Source: CAVOAK01 sp963664465
GTDB lineage: Bacteria; Pseudomonadota; Alphaproteobacteria; UBA8366; CAVOAK01
DNA: 64,000 bases
Direction of reading: 5' to 3'
NCBI GenBank assembly: GCA_963664465.2
Contig: CAXXSU010000008.1
Location: 12,037-76,036, forward strand
A program made the position numbers and the translations under genes. The notes beneath the pieces are model-generated. The model did no database searches, had not been told where the DNA came from, and saw only the letters and a list, made by a program, of their open reading frames with translations. Shown here piece after piece: positions 1-9,032 of this stretch; the stretch's first letter is position 1, and each line of letters opens with the position of its first letter.

Positions 1-754
1 GGTTCATGTTGGGCAGGACGGTGTCGCCGGACCGGACCCAGATGTTCTCCTTCCAGCGCCGCACGTTGAAGCTTGTCATGCCAAGCGGCGATTCGAAGAA
101 GTCGATCTGCGGCAATTCCTGCCAGGACTCGGCGAACTGGATACCGCTCATCAAGGTGTGCAAAAAGCAGCTGTGGGTCGGGTCGACCGTATTCTCCAGC
201 ACTTGCAGCCAGTTGCACGGCATATGGAGCGAGAACGGCACCATATCGGTGTCTTCCTGCTCATAAGAATCGTATACCGGAAAGTCAGGGATGTCGTCGG
301 GCGGCCCCATATAGGTAAAAACGATGCCCTTGTACTCCTGCGCCGGATATGCGCCGTGCCGGGTCTTTTCCGGAATGGTGCTCTTCGGGTCGTTCGGCGC
401 CGAGAGAATCTCGCCGTCAGGCGCATAGTGCCAGCCATGATAACAGCAACAGATGCCCTGATCAGTCGGAATGCCCCATTCCAACGAGGCACCGCGATGG
501 CTGCAGTGCAAATGCAGCAGGCCGAGTTCACCCGTCTTTGTGCGAAACAGGACCAGCTCCTCGCCGAGCATCGTCACCGCAAGCGGCAGGTCGCTGACCT
601 CACTTGAAAGTGCAACCGGTTGCCAGAACCGCCGCAGATACTCGCCGCCCGGCGTGTTGGGGCCGACATGCGTGAGTTCCGTATCCTCGGAGAGAACGTC
701 GCGCTTGAGATAGCCTTCGTAGTTGGCCGGGTTCTTGCCGTTTCCTGATGTCAT
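1..754 (-). CDS. Rieske non-haem iron oxygenase, alpha subunit (3' end missing)
   Basis: The frame is open from an ATG at 754 to the left edge, so about 250 N-terminal residues are visible and the C-terminal part is missing. It carries the Rieske [2Fe-2S] ligands Cys84-x-His86 and Cys103-x2-His106, followed by the mononuclear iron motif ENTVDPTHSCFLH (Asp, His, His). Such enzymes hydroxylate or demethylate small molecules in the cytoplasm and need an electron-transfer partner; none is encoded here. It is very similar to the full-length copy at 7395-8756, so the two are recent paralogues. It is the last visible gene of the minus-strand operon, with a GGGGAGGG ribosome site upstream. The substrate is unknown. 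Confidence 0.9.
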   Translation of the reverse strand, partial: MTSGNGKNPANYEGYLKRDVLSEDTELTHVGPNTPGGEYLRRFWQPVALSSEVSDLPLAVTMLGEELVLFRTKTGELGLLHLHCSHRGASLEWGIPTDQGICCCYHGWHYAPDGEILSAPNDPKSTIPEKTRHGAYPAQEYKGIVFTYMGPPDDIPDFPVYDSYEQEDTDMVPFSLHMPCNWLQVLENTVDPTHSCFLHTLMSGIQFAESWQELPQIDFFESPLGMTSFNVRRWKENIWVRSGDTVLPNMN

Positions 755-780
755 GGGTGCGCTTCCCTCCCCTATGGTTT

Positions 781-834
781 TCTCAGGTCCTCTGGTTCTC
801 TCAGGTCCTCTGGAACTTTCAGGTCTCCTGGTTC
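781..834. repeat. Three tandem 18-bp imperfect repeats
   Basis: Three consecutive 18-bp units (TCTCAGGTCCTCTGGTTC, then two variants with 2 to 4 changes) fill the spacer between the hyuB-like gene and the downstream Rieske gene. No coding frame explains them. They could be slippage-generated or affect the mRNA between the two genes. Confidence 0.8.
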
Positions 835-886
835 TACTAATCAAACGACCTCGGCTGCTCACGCGTCAAAGCAGGCAAAAAATCGC

Positions 887-2602
887 TCAGTCGTCGGCCG
901 CCGCCGCATCGCCGTAGTTCCGTTCGATGTATGACTCGCTGAACTTTCCGCTTTCGCGGTCTTCCTTCAACAGATCAGCGGAGCGCTTCGATGGTGGACC
1001 GTAGCCGCCGGCCCCCGGCGTCTCGACGACGACCGAGGTATCGGGCGTAATGGTCAAATTTGCAGGTTTTGCATCGAGCGATGCCTCGCCTCCTTCAGCG
1101 TCGAGCAAAAAGAAGCGACCACTCGCGCCCTCAGATCCACCGAATATGCCCCACGGACGATGGCGAACCCTCTCGCCTCGGCCGGTAAACAGGCAATTTC
1201 CGCCAACCGGCCGGATCACGCGGCGGAGGGCAAGACCACCGCGAAACCGTCCGGCGCCGCCAGAATCCGGAATGAGCTCGTAGCGTTCGACGAGCAACGG
1301 ATATTCCATCTCGATCGCCTCGACGGGCAGGTTTGACGTGTTGGTCGTATGGACCTGCACGCCGTCTTTGCCATCATGGTCGAAGCGACCGCCGAACCCG
1401 CCGCCAAGCGTTTCGAGATAGACGTAACTCTCGCCAGTCAGCGGATTTTTTCCCGAGAATACCGCCGCAGTGTTCGAGCCATTGGAGGCACCGACAGCGG
1501 CTTCAGGCAACGCATCCGCCAGCGCGCCGATGATCATGTCGCAGACGCGCTGACAGGTAAGCGCCCGTGACGCGACCGGCGCTGGTGTTACGCAATTGAG
1601 TATCGAGCCGCGCGGCGCCTCGATTTCGCAAACATCGATAACACCCTGGTTATTTGGCACTTCTGGGTCGAGCAGAGCTTTCAGCGCGTAGCACACGGCT
1701 GCCTGGGTGGCGTTGAAGGGCACGTTGATGTTTCCAGTCACCTGTGGCGACGAGCCGGTGAAGTCGAAGCGGATATGCTCGCCGGCGATCTCGATCACGA
1801 GCTTGAGTGGGATGTCCTGCATGTCGACGCCATCGTCATCCATGACATCGTCAAAATGGTAGGTGCCATCGGCGACTGCGGCGATCGCGGTCCGGAGCCT
1901 GCGCTCAGTACGACCGATTATCTCGTCAAATGCGGCAAACAAGACGCTTGTGGAATACCTGGCTGCGACCTCCTTGAGACGCCGTTCGCCTAGCCGGCAG
2001 GCGGCGATCTGCGCGTTGTAGTCTCCGCGCCGCTCGTCAGGCAGGCGGGCATTCAGAAGCAACAGATCGAAGATATCCGATTGCAGTTCACCCTTACGGA
2101 ACAGTCGGATAACCGGAATCCGAAGTCCTTCCTGATAGATCTCGGTCATGTTTCCGGCAACCGATCCGGGCGCCATTCCGCCGACATCCGCATGGTGCGC
2201 GATGTCGCACATAAACCCCAGGAGTTCACCCTCGATGTAGATCGGCATGGCCAGGTTAATGTCCGGAAGGTGCGAACCGCCGGCAACGTGCGGATCGTTG
2301 GCCACGAACATGTCCCCCTCGTCGATTGTTTCCGGCGGGAACTTCGCGAGCAGGCATTGCATCAATCCAATCATCGAGGAGAGATGAATTGGCAGCGCGT
2401 TTTCCGCCTGCACTACGAGGCGCCCTTTGGGATCGACAAAGGCAGTGGAATGGTCGTGGCGCTCCTTGATGTTGGTCGAATACGCACTGCGCATAAGCGC
2501 CACGTAGGTCTCATCAGCGACCGAGCGAAGCGCATTGAAGAGAATTTCAAGGCGAATCGGATCGAGCGGCGCGTCGCTGCCGGGTTGTGCGGTGTCGGTC
2601 AT
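887..2602 (-). CDS. Hydantoinase/oxoprolinase family protein, HyuB-type subunit
   Basis: The 571 residues match the HyuB (hydantoinase B) family in length and ends. The N-terminus starts with DPIRLEILFNALRSVADE, then an internal VANDPHVAGGSHLPD metal-site-like segment, and near the end a TPGAGGYG motif. HyuB works with HyuA in ATP-dependent opening of cyclic amides such as N-methylhydantoin or 5-oxoproline, and related pairs carboxylate ketones. The start codon overlaps the stop of the HyuA-type gene by 4 bp (ATGA), so the two are translationally coupled and probably form one enzyme. The family is firm; the exact substrate cannot be read from sequence. Confidence 0.92.
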   Translation of the reverse strand: MTDTAQPGSDAPLDPIRLEILFNALRSVADETYVALMRSAYSTNIKERHDHSTAFVDPKGRLVVQAENALPIHLSSMIGLMQCLLAKFPPETIDEGDMFVANDPHVAGGSHLPDINLAMPIYIEGELLGFMCDIAHHADVGGMAPGSVAGNMTEIYQEGLRIPVIRLFRKGELQSDIFDLLLLNARLPDERRGDYNAQIAACRLGERRLKEVAARYSTSVLFAAFDEIIGRTERRLRTAIAAVADGTYHFDDVMDDDGVDMQDIPLKLVIEIAGEHIRFDFTGSSPQVTGNINVPFNATQAAVCYALKALLDPEVPNNQGVIDVCEIEAPRGSILNCVTPAPVASRALTCQRVCDMIIGALADALPEAAVGASNGSNTAAVFSGKNPLTGESYVYLETLGGGFGGRFDHDGKDGVQVHTTNTSNLPVEAIEMEYPLLVERYELIPDSGGAGRFRGGLALRRVIRPVGGNCLFTGRGERVRHRPWGIFGGSEGASGRFFLLDAEGGEASLDAKPANLTITPDTSVVVETPGAGGYGPPSKRSADLLKEDRESGKFSESYIERNYGDAAAADD

Positions 2603-4656
2603 AGGGAGAGGTCGAGCAAAAGGTTAAGTCCTGCGTCCATGGTCGCTTCGTCACCTGGAAATACCAGCGTTGTCGCATCCAACTGGTCGATCACCGCTGG
2701 ACCCTGAATGACGTGGCCCGGCTGGAGTGTTTCGCGGCTGTAAACCGGGGTATTGACCGGCTTATCGGCATCAAACCAAACAGAGCGCGTGCCAACGGCC
2801 GAGGGCTCGATCGACGCCACCGCAGCCACTTGCGGCGGCGGTGGCCGGTCAAGGCGGCCTCGCGCGGTCAAACGTACATTGACGACTTCGAATGGATCCT
2901 GCGGGTTGTAATAACCGTAGTTTAGTTCGTGCGCCTCGAAGAAAAGCGCGCGCAGTGATGCAGCCTCCGGCAGCTGTACGTTGGCGGAACCGGTATCCTC
3001 AGCCGCAACGCGAAGCTCAAAATTCTGTCCGACGTAGCGCATATCAAGGCTTAGCGACACCGCGCTGCGTTCAGGCGGAATATTCTCCGATTGGAACCAT
3101 GTCTCGGCAGCCTTATGCAACGCATCGGCACATGCCTGAACCTCGGGAATATTCTCATCATCGATCTGTATTCGCGCGCTCGACACAAAATCTTCCGTTA
3201 GGTCAGATACCACAAGGCCTTGGGCACAGAGAATACCGGGCGCATGTGGCACCAAAATTTCGCTAATCCCCAACGAGCGTGCTACTTCGGTTGCATGCAA
3301 CGCCCCGGCACCGCCGAACGGCATCAAAGTATAGTCACGAGGATCGTGCCCTCGCTCCACCGAAACGGCGCGAATAGCGCGAACCATGTTGGCAACGACG
3401 ATGTCCAACACACCATGCGCGGTGCGTTCGAGTGTGAAAGCGACGCGCTCGGCTATCGGTTGCATCGCCTGGCGGGCCGCCGCCAAATCGATCGGCATCG
3501 AACCGCCGAGGAGACCGTCCGGGGATAAGCGGCCGAGGATCAAATTTGCGTCCGAAACCGTCGGCTGATCGCCGCCACGTCCGTAGCAGGCGGGACCAGG
3601 GTCCGCGCCGGCGCTTGCCGGACCGACTTTGAGCAATCCATCGCGCTCGAACCAGGCAATCGAACCGCCGCCTGCGCCGACCGTATTGATATCGAGCATC
3701 GGCAATCTTATTGGAAAATCAGCAACTTCACGCCCAACGCTCAAGCCTGCTGTGAGATCTCGAATCAAACAGATATCGGCGCTTGTCCCGCCCATATCGA
3801 GCGTGACGACATTTGGACGGTCGGACAAACGAGCCGCATGAATTGCGCCCACAACACCGGCGGCAGGACCCGAAAGCGCGGTCCGGATCGGGTAGCTCCG
3901 CGTCCGCTCGATTGACATCAATCCGCCGCTCGACTGGTTGATACCGACAGCCGCCTTCGGTGCGTCCGACTTTAGCGCCTCGCCCAATTGTGCGACGTAG
4001 CGCGCGACTGTCGGCTGCAGATAGGCGTTCAATACAGTTGTCGAAAATCGCTCATACTCCCGAAATTCGGGCTGTACGTCCGATGATAAGGACACGAATA
4101 GCTCGGGCATGGCAGCGGTCAGCGCCTCGCCGATGCGCCGTTCGTGCGCCGGATTGAGAAACGAGAACAATAGGCACACGGCGCAGGATTCAGCGCCCGA
4201 TGCACGCACTGCCTCGACAGCTTCTGCGACGGCCGCATCGTTTAATGGTTTCAGAACACTCCCCGTCGCATCGATCCGCTCAACGACTTCGAAGCGATGG
4301 CTGCGCTTCGCAAGTGGCGCCGGGTAGTCAAGCTGCATGTCGTACATCCGTGGCCGAACCTGGCGGCCGATTTCGAGCAGATCGCGAAAGCCGTCAGTGG
4401 TGACAACCGCGACATTGCGGCCCAGACGTTGAATCAATGCATTCGTGCCGACCGTCGTCCCATGCGCCAAACGCGCCATCGCATCGACCGGCACGTTATG
4501 CTCGGAAGCGAGCGTTCGTAGGCCTTCGATTATGGCATCTGCCGGATTGTCCGGCGTGGACACGATCTTGTGGACGACGGTGTTCTTGCTCTCGTCGTCG
4601 AAGGCATAAAAATCCGTGAACGTACCGCCCACATCGACGCCAACCATCCAGGCCAT
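2599..4656 (-). CDS. Hydantoinase/oxoprolinase family protein, HyuA-type subunit
   Basis: The protein opens with VGVDVGGTFTDF, the ATP-phosphate-binding signature of the hydantoinase A/oxoprolinase family, and has a second nucleotide-fold motif VTLDMGGTSADICL and a late PFGGAGALHA motif. Length (about 685 residues) is normal for a stand-alone HyuA subunit. A TTG lies directly before the ATG at 4656; I prefer the ATG. It is the ATPase half of the pair with the overlapping HyuB gene. Known members act on N-methylhydantoin, hydantoins, 5-oxoproline or (as carboxylases) acetone and acetophenone, and residues alone do not choose between them. Confidence 0.92.
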   Translation of the reverse strand: MAWMVGVDVGGTFTDFYAFDDESKNTVVHKIVSTPDNPADAIIEGLRTLASEHNVPVDAMARLAHGTTVGTNALIQRLGRNVAVVTTDGFRDLLEIGRQVRPRMYDMQLDYPAPLAKRSHRFEVVERIDATGSVLKPLNDAAVAEAVEAVRASGAESCAVCLLFSFLNPAHERRIGEALTAAMPELFVSLSSDVQPEFREYERFSTTVLNAYLQPTVARYVAQLGEALKSDAPKAAVGINQSSGGLMSIERTRSYPIRTALSGPAAGVVGAIHAARLSDRPNVVTLDMGGTSADICLIRDLTAGLSVGREVADFPIRLPMLDINTVGAGGGSIAWFERDGLLKVGPASAGADPGPACYGRGGDQPTVSDANLILGRLSPDGLLGGSMPIDLAAARQAMQPIAERVAFTLERTAHGVLDIVVANMVRAIRAVSVERGHDPRDYTLMPFGGAGALHATEVARSLGISEILVPHAPGILCAQGLVVSDLTEDFVSSARIQIDDENIPEVQACADALHKAAETWFQSENIPPERSAVSLSLDMRYVGQNFELRVAAEDTGSANVQLPEAASLRALFFEAHELNYGYYNPQDPFEVVNVRLTARGRLDRPPPPQVAAVASIEPSAVGTRSVWFDADKPVNTPVYSRETLQPGHVIQGPAVIDQLDATTLVFPGDEATMDAGLNLLLDLSL

Positions 4657-4725
4657 CAACCTTGCCCCTCGGCCAGCCTCATAGTTGCGCGCGGCATCAG
4701 TCCGCTTGTTGCTACTGGTGTCAAA

Positions 4726-5895
4726 TCAGCCTCGGTTTCCGCCGTAGGCCTGGACAAAGGAGCGCCCTTCGCCAAGACGGTCATAGCTCAGGCGAGCAAA
4801 TTCATCGTCGATCGTGCCGTCGACGATCCAGCGTGCGAGATGGTAGCTCAACGCCGGCGCAATCTTAAATCCATGCCCGCTGCCGCCGCAGGCGTCGTAA
4901 TAGCCGGCCAGGCCGGAACGCGGTCCGGTGAAGGGATACCAATCAGGTGTGACATCGTATAAGGCACCATAGGAGTCGATGCGCGTCGCTCCGGCGAAAG
5001 GCGGGAACCGGTGTTGCAGGCGCGTAGCGACGTCGGACACGAAATCCTCGTCGACCGTTTCCTTGTAATTGTTTGGATCGACTTCGAAATACTCCTTCGG
5101 GAATCCGCGGCCGACGACATATCGACGACCGCCCAGCGGCCGCAGATAGATTGCGTCGACGGCGTTTGATATCGAACTTGTCGGCAGAGGCCGTCCCTCG
5201 CGCGCTTCCCACACAGTGTCCTGCTCGCGCAGGACCTTGAGTTCCAATTCGATACCTGCGCTCTGCGCCAACAGGGCGGACCACGGTCCGGCCGCATTCA
5301 CCACCGCATCGGCCTCGATCGATCCTTCATCCGTAACAACGCCAGTCACTTTGTCGCCGCTACGCATGATCGCGCGGGCCGCGCTACCGATCCGCGCTTC
5401 CCCGCCCAAATCCCTGAATGCCTTGAGATAGGCCTCGGTAGCCTGAACCGGATCGGCGTAACCGCCCTTTCGTTCATGGGCTACACCGGCAACGCCGTCG
5501 GTGTTGAGCCAAGGCATCATTTCGGCAATTTCCTGGTTGTCGAGTAGGCGCGTATCGACACCGACCGTCTGCTGCATGGCGACATTTGCGGTCGCACCAG
5601 CAAGAAAATCGGGCGGAACCAGAAAAAACCAGCCAGCCGCCCGATAGCCGCCGTCGGCCCCCAGTTCGTCGGGCATGGCCGCGAACATATCAATGCTTTC
5701 CATCGCCAGACGGGCCGGCAGCGGGTTCGAATAGTGTTGCCGAACAATGGCGGCGCTCTTCCCCGTACCGCCAGCAGCCGGTGTGCGCCGCTCAAGCAGC
5801 AAGACCTTGTCGGCTCCTAACTTTTTCAAATGGTAGGCTGTGCCGGCGCCTGTAATGCCACAGCCGACAACGACAACTTCAAATGCCTCACTCAT
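4726..5895 (-). CDS. FAD-dependent amine/sarcosine oxidase-like oxidoreductase (DAO family)
   Basis: An N-terminal Rossmann motif VVVGCGITGAGTAYHL binds FAD, followed by the TGKSAAIVRQHYSNP segment typical of SoxB and dimethylglycine-dehydrogenase-like proteins. Near the C-terminus there is GGSGHGFKIAPALS, the second flavin-contact motif. The usual covalent-flavin cysteine of monomeric sarcosine oxidase appears replaced (ALYDVTPD), so FAD is probably non-covalent. At 389 residues it is a standard single-subunit DAO protein. It sits inside the HyuAB/Rieske operon, where oxidation of an N-methyl or secondary amine would fit as a late step. That role is inference. Confidence 0.87.
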   Translation of the reverse strand: MSEAFEVVVVGCGITGAGTAYHLKKLGADKVLLLERRTPAAGGTGKSAAIVRQHYSNPLPARLAMESIDMFAAMPDELGADGGYRAAGWFFLVPPDFLAGATANVAMQQTVGVDTRLLDNQEIAEMMPWLNTDGVAGVAHERKGGYADPVQATEAYLKAFRDLGGEARIGSAARAIMRSGDKVTGVVTDEGSIEADAVVNAAGPWSALLAQSAGIELELKVLREQDTVWEAREGRPLPTSSISNAVDAIYLRPLGGRRYVVGRGFPKEYFEVDPNNYKETVDEDFVSDVATRLQHRFPPFAGATRIDSYGALYDVTPDWYPFTGPRSGLAGYYDACGGSGHGFKIAPALSYHLARWIVDGTIDDEFARLSYDRLGEGRSFVQAYGGNRG

Positions 5896-5940
5896 GCCCC
5901 TTCTTCCCTCACGGAATTGGTTGAAATCCGAATTGATTCC

Positions 5941-7332
5941 TTAGTCGGCAGCCGCCGTGCTGCCTTGCTCGCCGCTCGCGAAAAGCGTGGTACAGGCGGC
6001 CAACTGATCTAGGTTTCTGCAGCGCTGCAACAACACTTCCGCGGCCGCCAGGCCGAGAACCGGCGTGGCACAATCGCGGAACTTCTGATCGATTTGCTCA
6101 TCCGACATGGGGTTTACCGGCGATCCGGTCGCGCCCTTGTTGGTTTTGCTGAAACTCCTGCCGTCGGTGAGAGTTACCGTCACCAAGGCCGCTTCGGGGT
6201 ATTCAGGCCCCAAATCCGACGCTTCCGACAATGTGTCTTTAAGGGTCATGTCGACCTTCGCCATCGCCGACTGAATCTGCGGATCTTTGAGGACCTCATC
6301 GGACATCTGTGCGACGCCGAGAGTTCCGTGAACGAGCACGCAAGCCACCGCGAAGTTCATGCTGAATTGAGCCTCTGTCACCGTCGCCGGGCGTTCGTGC
6401 TCTAAATACGTCTTGATGCTTCCCGTGACCTCGCATTGCACCCGGGCAATTGTTTTCGTGTCCAACTTTTCTTCGGCGATTATGTCGATCAACGCTTCTG
6501 TTGCGGGCTGCGCGCCGGAGCACACCGGATAAAGTTTATAGGCGAGTCCCGGAGACACCATAATGAAGCGGGTGCCGAGGCGATCCAGAAGGTTCCGCTC
6601 GAAAGTTCCATCGCCGAACATCGCGATGAAGCCCTTTTCATGCTCGAACGCATCGGCATGCGCCGCTAATCCTGCGCGAGCATAAAGGGCAGCCTCCACG
6701 CCCAGCTGAGACGCGCGGCCATTGGCGAATGGCTTCATTGGTGTTCCGACGACCGTGTAGGTGCTCGACGTTTGGCTGGCAGTGAAACAGATGGCATTTC
6801 GTGTCTGCTCATGGTTGAGGCCGAAGGCCCGTGCCGCAGCAACTGTCGCGCCAAAGGCCCCAAGCAGACCCGTCGTCCACCAGCCCCTCCAAAACAGGTC
6901 GGGGGTCAACGCACAGCCAAGCGCATATTCGGCTTCGACACCGGCGACAAAGGCCTCGAGCAGCCCCGTGCCTGTAGCATTCGCAGCTTCTGCGGCGGCC
7001 AGCGCCGCCGGAACGACCGCGACCGAGCCGTGGACCATGGCTTCATGCGATACGTCGTCGAAATCAAGCACATGGGCGGCCGTGCCGTTTGCGAGCGCCG
7101 CCCCCGGCGCCGATATGCGAGCGCGATCCCCGAACAGGCTACACGAACCCAGGGCAAACTCCGCTAGCGCAAGCTCGCGAGTCCTGCGTGCCGTTTCGTG
7201 CTGTGTGCCGGCAAGCGCGACGCCGATCGTATCGACGAGGCACCGTTTCGCTTCGTGGACGACTGGCGCCGGCAGATCGGCAAGGCTGACGCCTACGCTC
7301 CACGCCGCAAGGGCATCGGCTATGCTCTGCAT
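5941..7332 (-). CDS. MmgE/PrpD family protein
   Basis: The 463 residues match the MmgE/PrpD fold (2-methylcitrate dehydratase, cis-aconitate decarboxylase and many uncharacterised relatives). Seen are the early VDTIGVALAGT segment, the NGTAAHVLDFDDV active-site region and HGSVAVVPAALA. The C-terminal lid domain is present, so the gene looks intact. It lies 45 bp upstream of the FAD oxidoreductase and 62 bp downstream of the full-length Rieske gene. Members near HyuAB and oxygenase genes are common in catabolic clusters, but here the substrate (an organic acid or cyclic amide) is not known. It is not necessarily part of the methylcitrate cycle. Confidence 0.9.
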   Translation of the reverse strand: MQSIADALAAWSVGVSLADLPAPVVHEAKRCLVDTIGVALAGTQHETARRTRELALAEFALGSCSLFGDRARISAPGAALANGTAAHVLDFDDVSHEAMVHGSVAVVPAALAAAEAANATGTGLLEAFVAGVEAEYALGCALTPDLFWRGWWTTGLLGAFGATVAAARAFGLNHEQTRNAICFTASQTSSTYTVVGTPMKPFANGRASQLGVEAALYARAGLAAHADAFEHEKGFIAMFGDGTFERNLLDRLGTRFIMVSPGLAYKLYPVCSGAQPATEALIDIIAEEKLDTKTIARVQCEVTGSIKTYLEHERPATVTEAQFSMNFAVACVLVHGTLGVAQMSDEVLKDPQIQSAMAKVDMTLKDTLSEASDLGPEYPEAALVTVTLTDGRSFSKTNKGATGSPVNPMSDEQIDQKFRDCATPVLGLAAAEVLLQRCRNLDQLAACTTLFASGEQGSTAAAD

Positions 7333-7394
7333 TTCATGCCCTTAGTCGCGGCAATGCGGGCTAGCGGTATAAAAAGTGTCAATGCGACAGACCA

Positions 7395-8756
7395 TCAACT
7401 CAGTTGCGCCGCTTTCTTGGCGATCGCTTCCACGCGCTTTTCCGGCGTAAGATTGTCGCTATCCAAGACGACTTTGGTAATTTCACGGCCCATCTCGCGC
7501 ATGAGTTTACGGTCGTCGCCATTGCCCGGCGGATGCGTGATGATCGTGTCCTGAGTATAGGTTGCGATAGCACCCTTGGATCGCCGCGGCAGGGAGGCGA
7601 ATGTCTTGCCGGCCTTCGAGGCCTTAATTCCCTGACGTACCATGCCGCGCAGCATACCAACGCCACGATCTGCCAAAGTCAGGTGTTCGAGTCCGTGAAT
7701 GGCAATATCGCGCTGGCTCACGATCGCCTCAAAATCCCCGGGAACGCGTTGGCGTTCCTCGTAGGGCCGTTCATCCTCAGTCTGGCCAATAATATCGATG
7801 GTTCCGAGCCCGACCTGCGTCTTGTCTCCAAGTCCCGCATCAACCCGATCGTTGAAATAGCGCCAGCCGATCATCTTTGTGTCGGCGTCGTCGACGGGCA
7901 TCATCCACCGCGTCAGCGCGACCCGGGCAAAACACTCTTCTTCGTCTGCCGACAGCCACAATGATCCAGCCTGGTTCATGTTCGGCAGGATATCCTCGGT
8001 CGTACGGACCCAAATCTTATCCTTCCAGCGACGGACATTGACGTTAATCATGCCGAACGGTGTCTTGACAAAGTCAAGCTCCGGCAACTCACCCCAGGAT
8101 TCGCCAAACTGAACGCCGGACACGCGCGTGTGCAGGAAGCAGCTATGTGTTGGATCTTGCGTATTCTCCAGGACTTGCAGCCAATTGCAGGGCATATGGA
8201 GCGAGAACGGAACCATCTCGTTGTCGGGCTCGACATAGGTATCGAGGATCGGGAATTCGGGCACATCCTCGGGCGGCCCCATATAGGCGAAGACGATGCC
8301 TTCATACTCGTGGGTCCGATAGGCGCCGTGATAGAGCTGGCCCGCGGCCTCGCTGGTCGGATCGTTGGGCGTTTCGAGGATGCTGCCATCGGTGCCGTAA
8401 TGCCAGCCGTGGTAGCAGCAGACGATGCCCTGATCCGAAGGCAGGCCGTACTCCAATGAGGCGCCACGATGCGAGCAGTGCCGCTCCAAAAGGCCGAGTT
8501 CGCCTTTGCGGGTGCGGAACAGCACCAGGTCCTCTCCCAGCATACGCACGTTGAGCGGCAGTTCGCCGAGCTCCGAAGAGAGCGCCACCGGCTGCCAGAA
8601 GCGCCGTAGATACTCGCCACCCGGCGTGCCCGGGCCGACATGCGTCAGTTCCGCATCTTCCGTGATCCCGCGTTTGGCGTGATACCCCGAAAACGGCTGA
8701 CCTGACGCCGAACCGTCGCCCCGACTCGATTGCTTCTTTGCTGCCTTGGTGCTCAT
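7395..8756 (-). CDS. Rieske non-haem iron oxygenase, alpha subunit
   Basis: Complete 453-residue protein. The Rieske cluster ligands are Cys94-x-His96 and Cys113-x2-His116. The mononuclear iron site has Asp201, His204 and His209 (ENTQDPTHSCFLH). Such proteins use an external reductase for O2 activation in hydroxylation or O/N-demethylation, as in the phenoxybenzoate-dioxygenase-like and N-demethylase groups. It is the first gene of the operon, with an AGGGAA ribosome site, divergent from the LysR gene across a 276-bp spacer that probably carries the operon promoter. It is closely similar to the truncated copy at 1-754, which suggests duplication with possible substrate specialisation or a hetero-oligomer. 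Confidence 0.92.
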   Translation of the reverse strand: MSTKAAKKQSSRGDGSASGQPFSGYHAKRGITEDAELTHVGPGTPGGEYLRRFWQPVALSSELGELPLNVRMLGEDLVLFRTRKGELGLLERHCSHRGASLEYGLPSDQGIVCCYHGWHYGTDGSILETPNDPTSEAAGQLYHGAYRTHEYEGIVFAYMGPPEDVPEFPILDTYVEPDNEMVPFSLHMPCNWLQVLENTQDPTHSCFLHTRVSGVQFGESWGELPELDFVKTPFGMINVNVRRWKDKIWVRTTEDILPNMNQAGSLWLSADEEECFARVALTRWMMPVDDADTKMIGWRYFNDRVDAGLGDKTQVGLGTIDIIGQTEDERPYEERQRVPGDFEAIVSQRDIAIHGLEHLTLADRGVGMLRGMVRQGIKASKAGKTFASLPRRSKGAIATYTQDTIITHPPGNGDDRKLMREMGREITKVVLDSDNLTPEKRVEAIAKKAAQLS

Positions 8757-8833
8757 GTTTCCCTAGCTCCCCTGCCGCCGCGACTCCGCAAAAAATGGCT
8801 CAAACCCATCCCTCACCAGAGTTGAAGGCTCAT

Positions 8834-8868
8834 GAAATTGGCTCACTTCGCTCCCAAACGCCAATTTC
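8834..8868. promoter_or_regulatory. Perfect 9-bp inverted repeat in the divergent promoter region
   Basis: GAAATTGGC (8834-8842) and GCCAATTTC (8860-8868) are exact reverse complements with 17 bp between them. They lie about 80 bp upstream of the Rieske gene start, between the two divergent genes. The arrangement fits a binding site for a dimeric regulator, but no bound protein is shown. Confidence 0.45.
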
Positions 8869-9003
8869 CAATGTGAAATACGCTCGTAATAATCTGATCG
8901 TGCCACATTTGAAGAAGCCCGGTCAGCCGAAATCTATTTCATGCAGCTAGTGACGATAAAGCCTCCAATGGACAGCATAGACCGCGTGCTCGGGCTGTAA
9001 AGA

Positions 9004-9024
9004 TATACTGCAAGATTTGCAGTA
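9004..9024 (+). promoter_or_regulatory. Probable LysR autoregulatory operator over the -10 box
   Basis: TACTGCAA-GAT-TTGCAGTA (9006-9024) is a perfect 8+3+8 palindrome ending nine bases before the LysR-type gene. A TATACT hexamer at 9004-9009 overlaps its left arm and could be the -10 box, though no good -35 is visible. A regulator bound here would block its own promoter, which is typical autorepression for LysR proteins. Confidence 0.6.
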
Positions 9025-9032
9025 ATACGCAC

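Noticed and set aside
2081..2707. 208-codon plus-strand frame
   Set aside because: It is antisense to hyuB/hyuA, whose conserved motifs are unambiguous.
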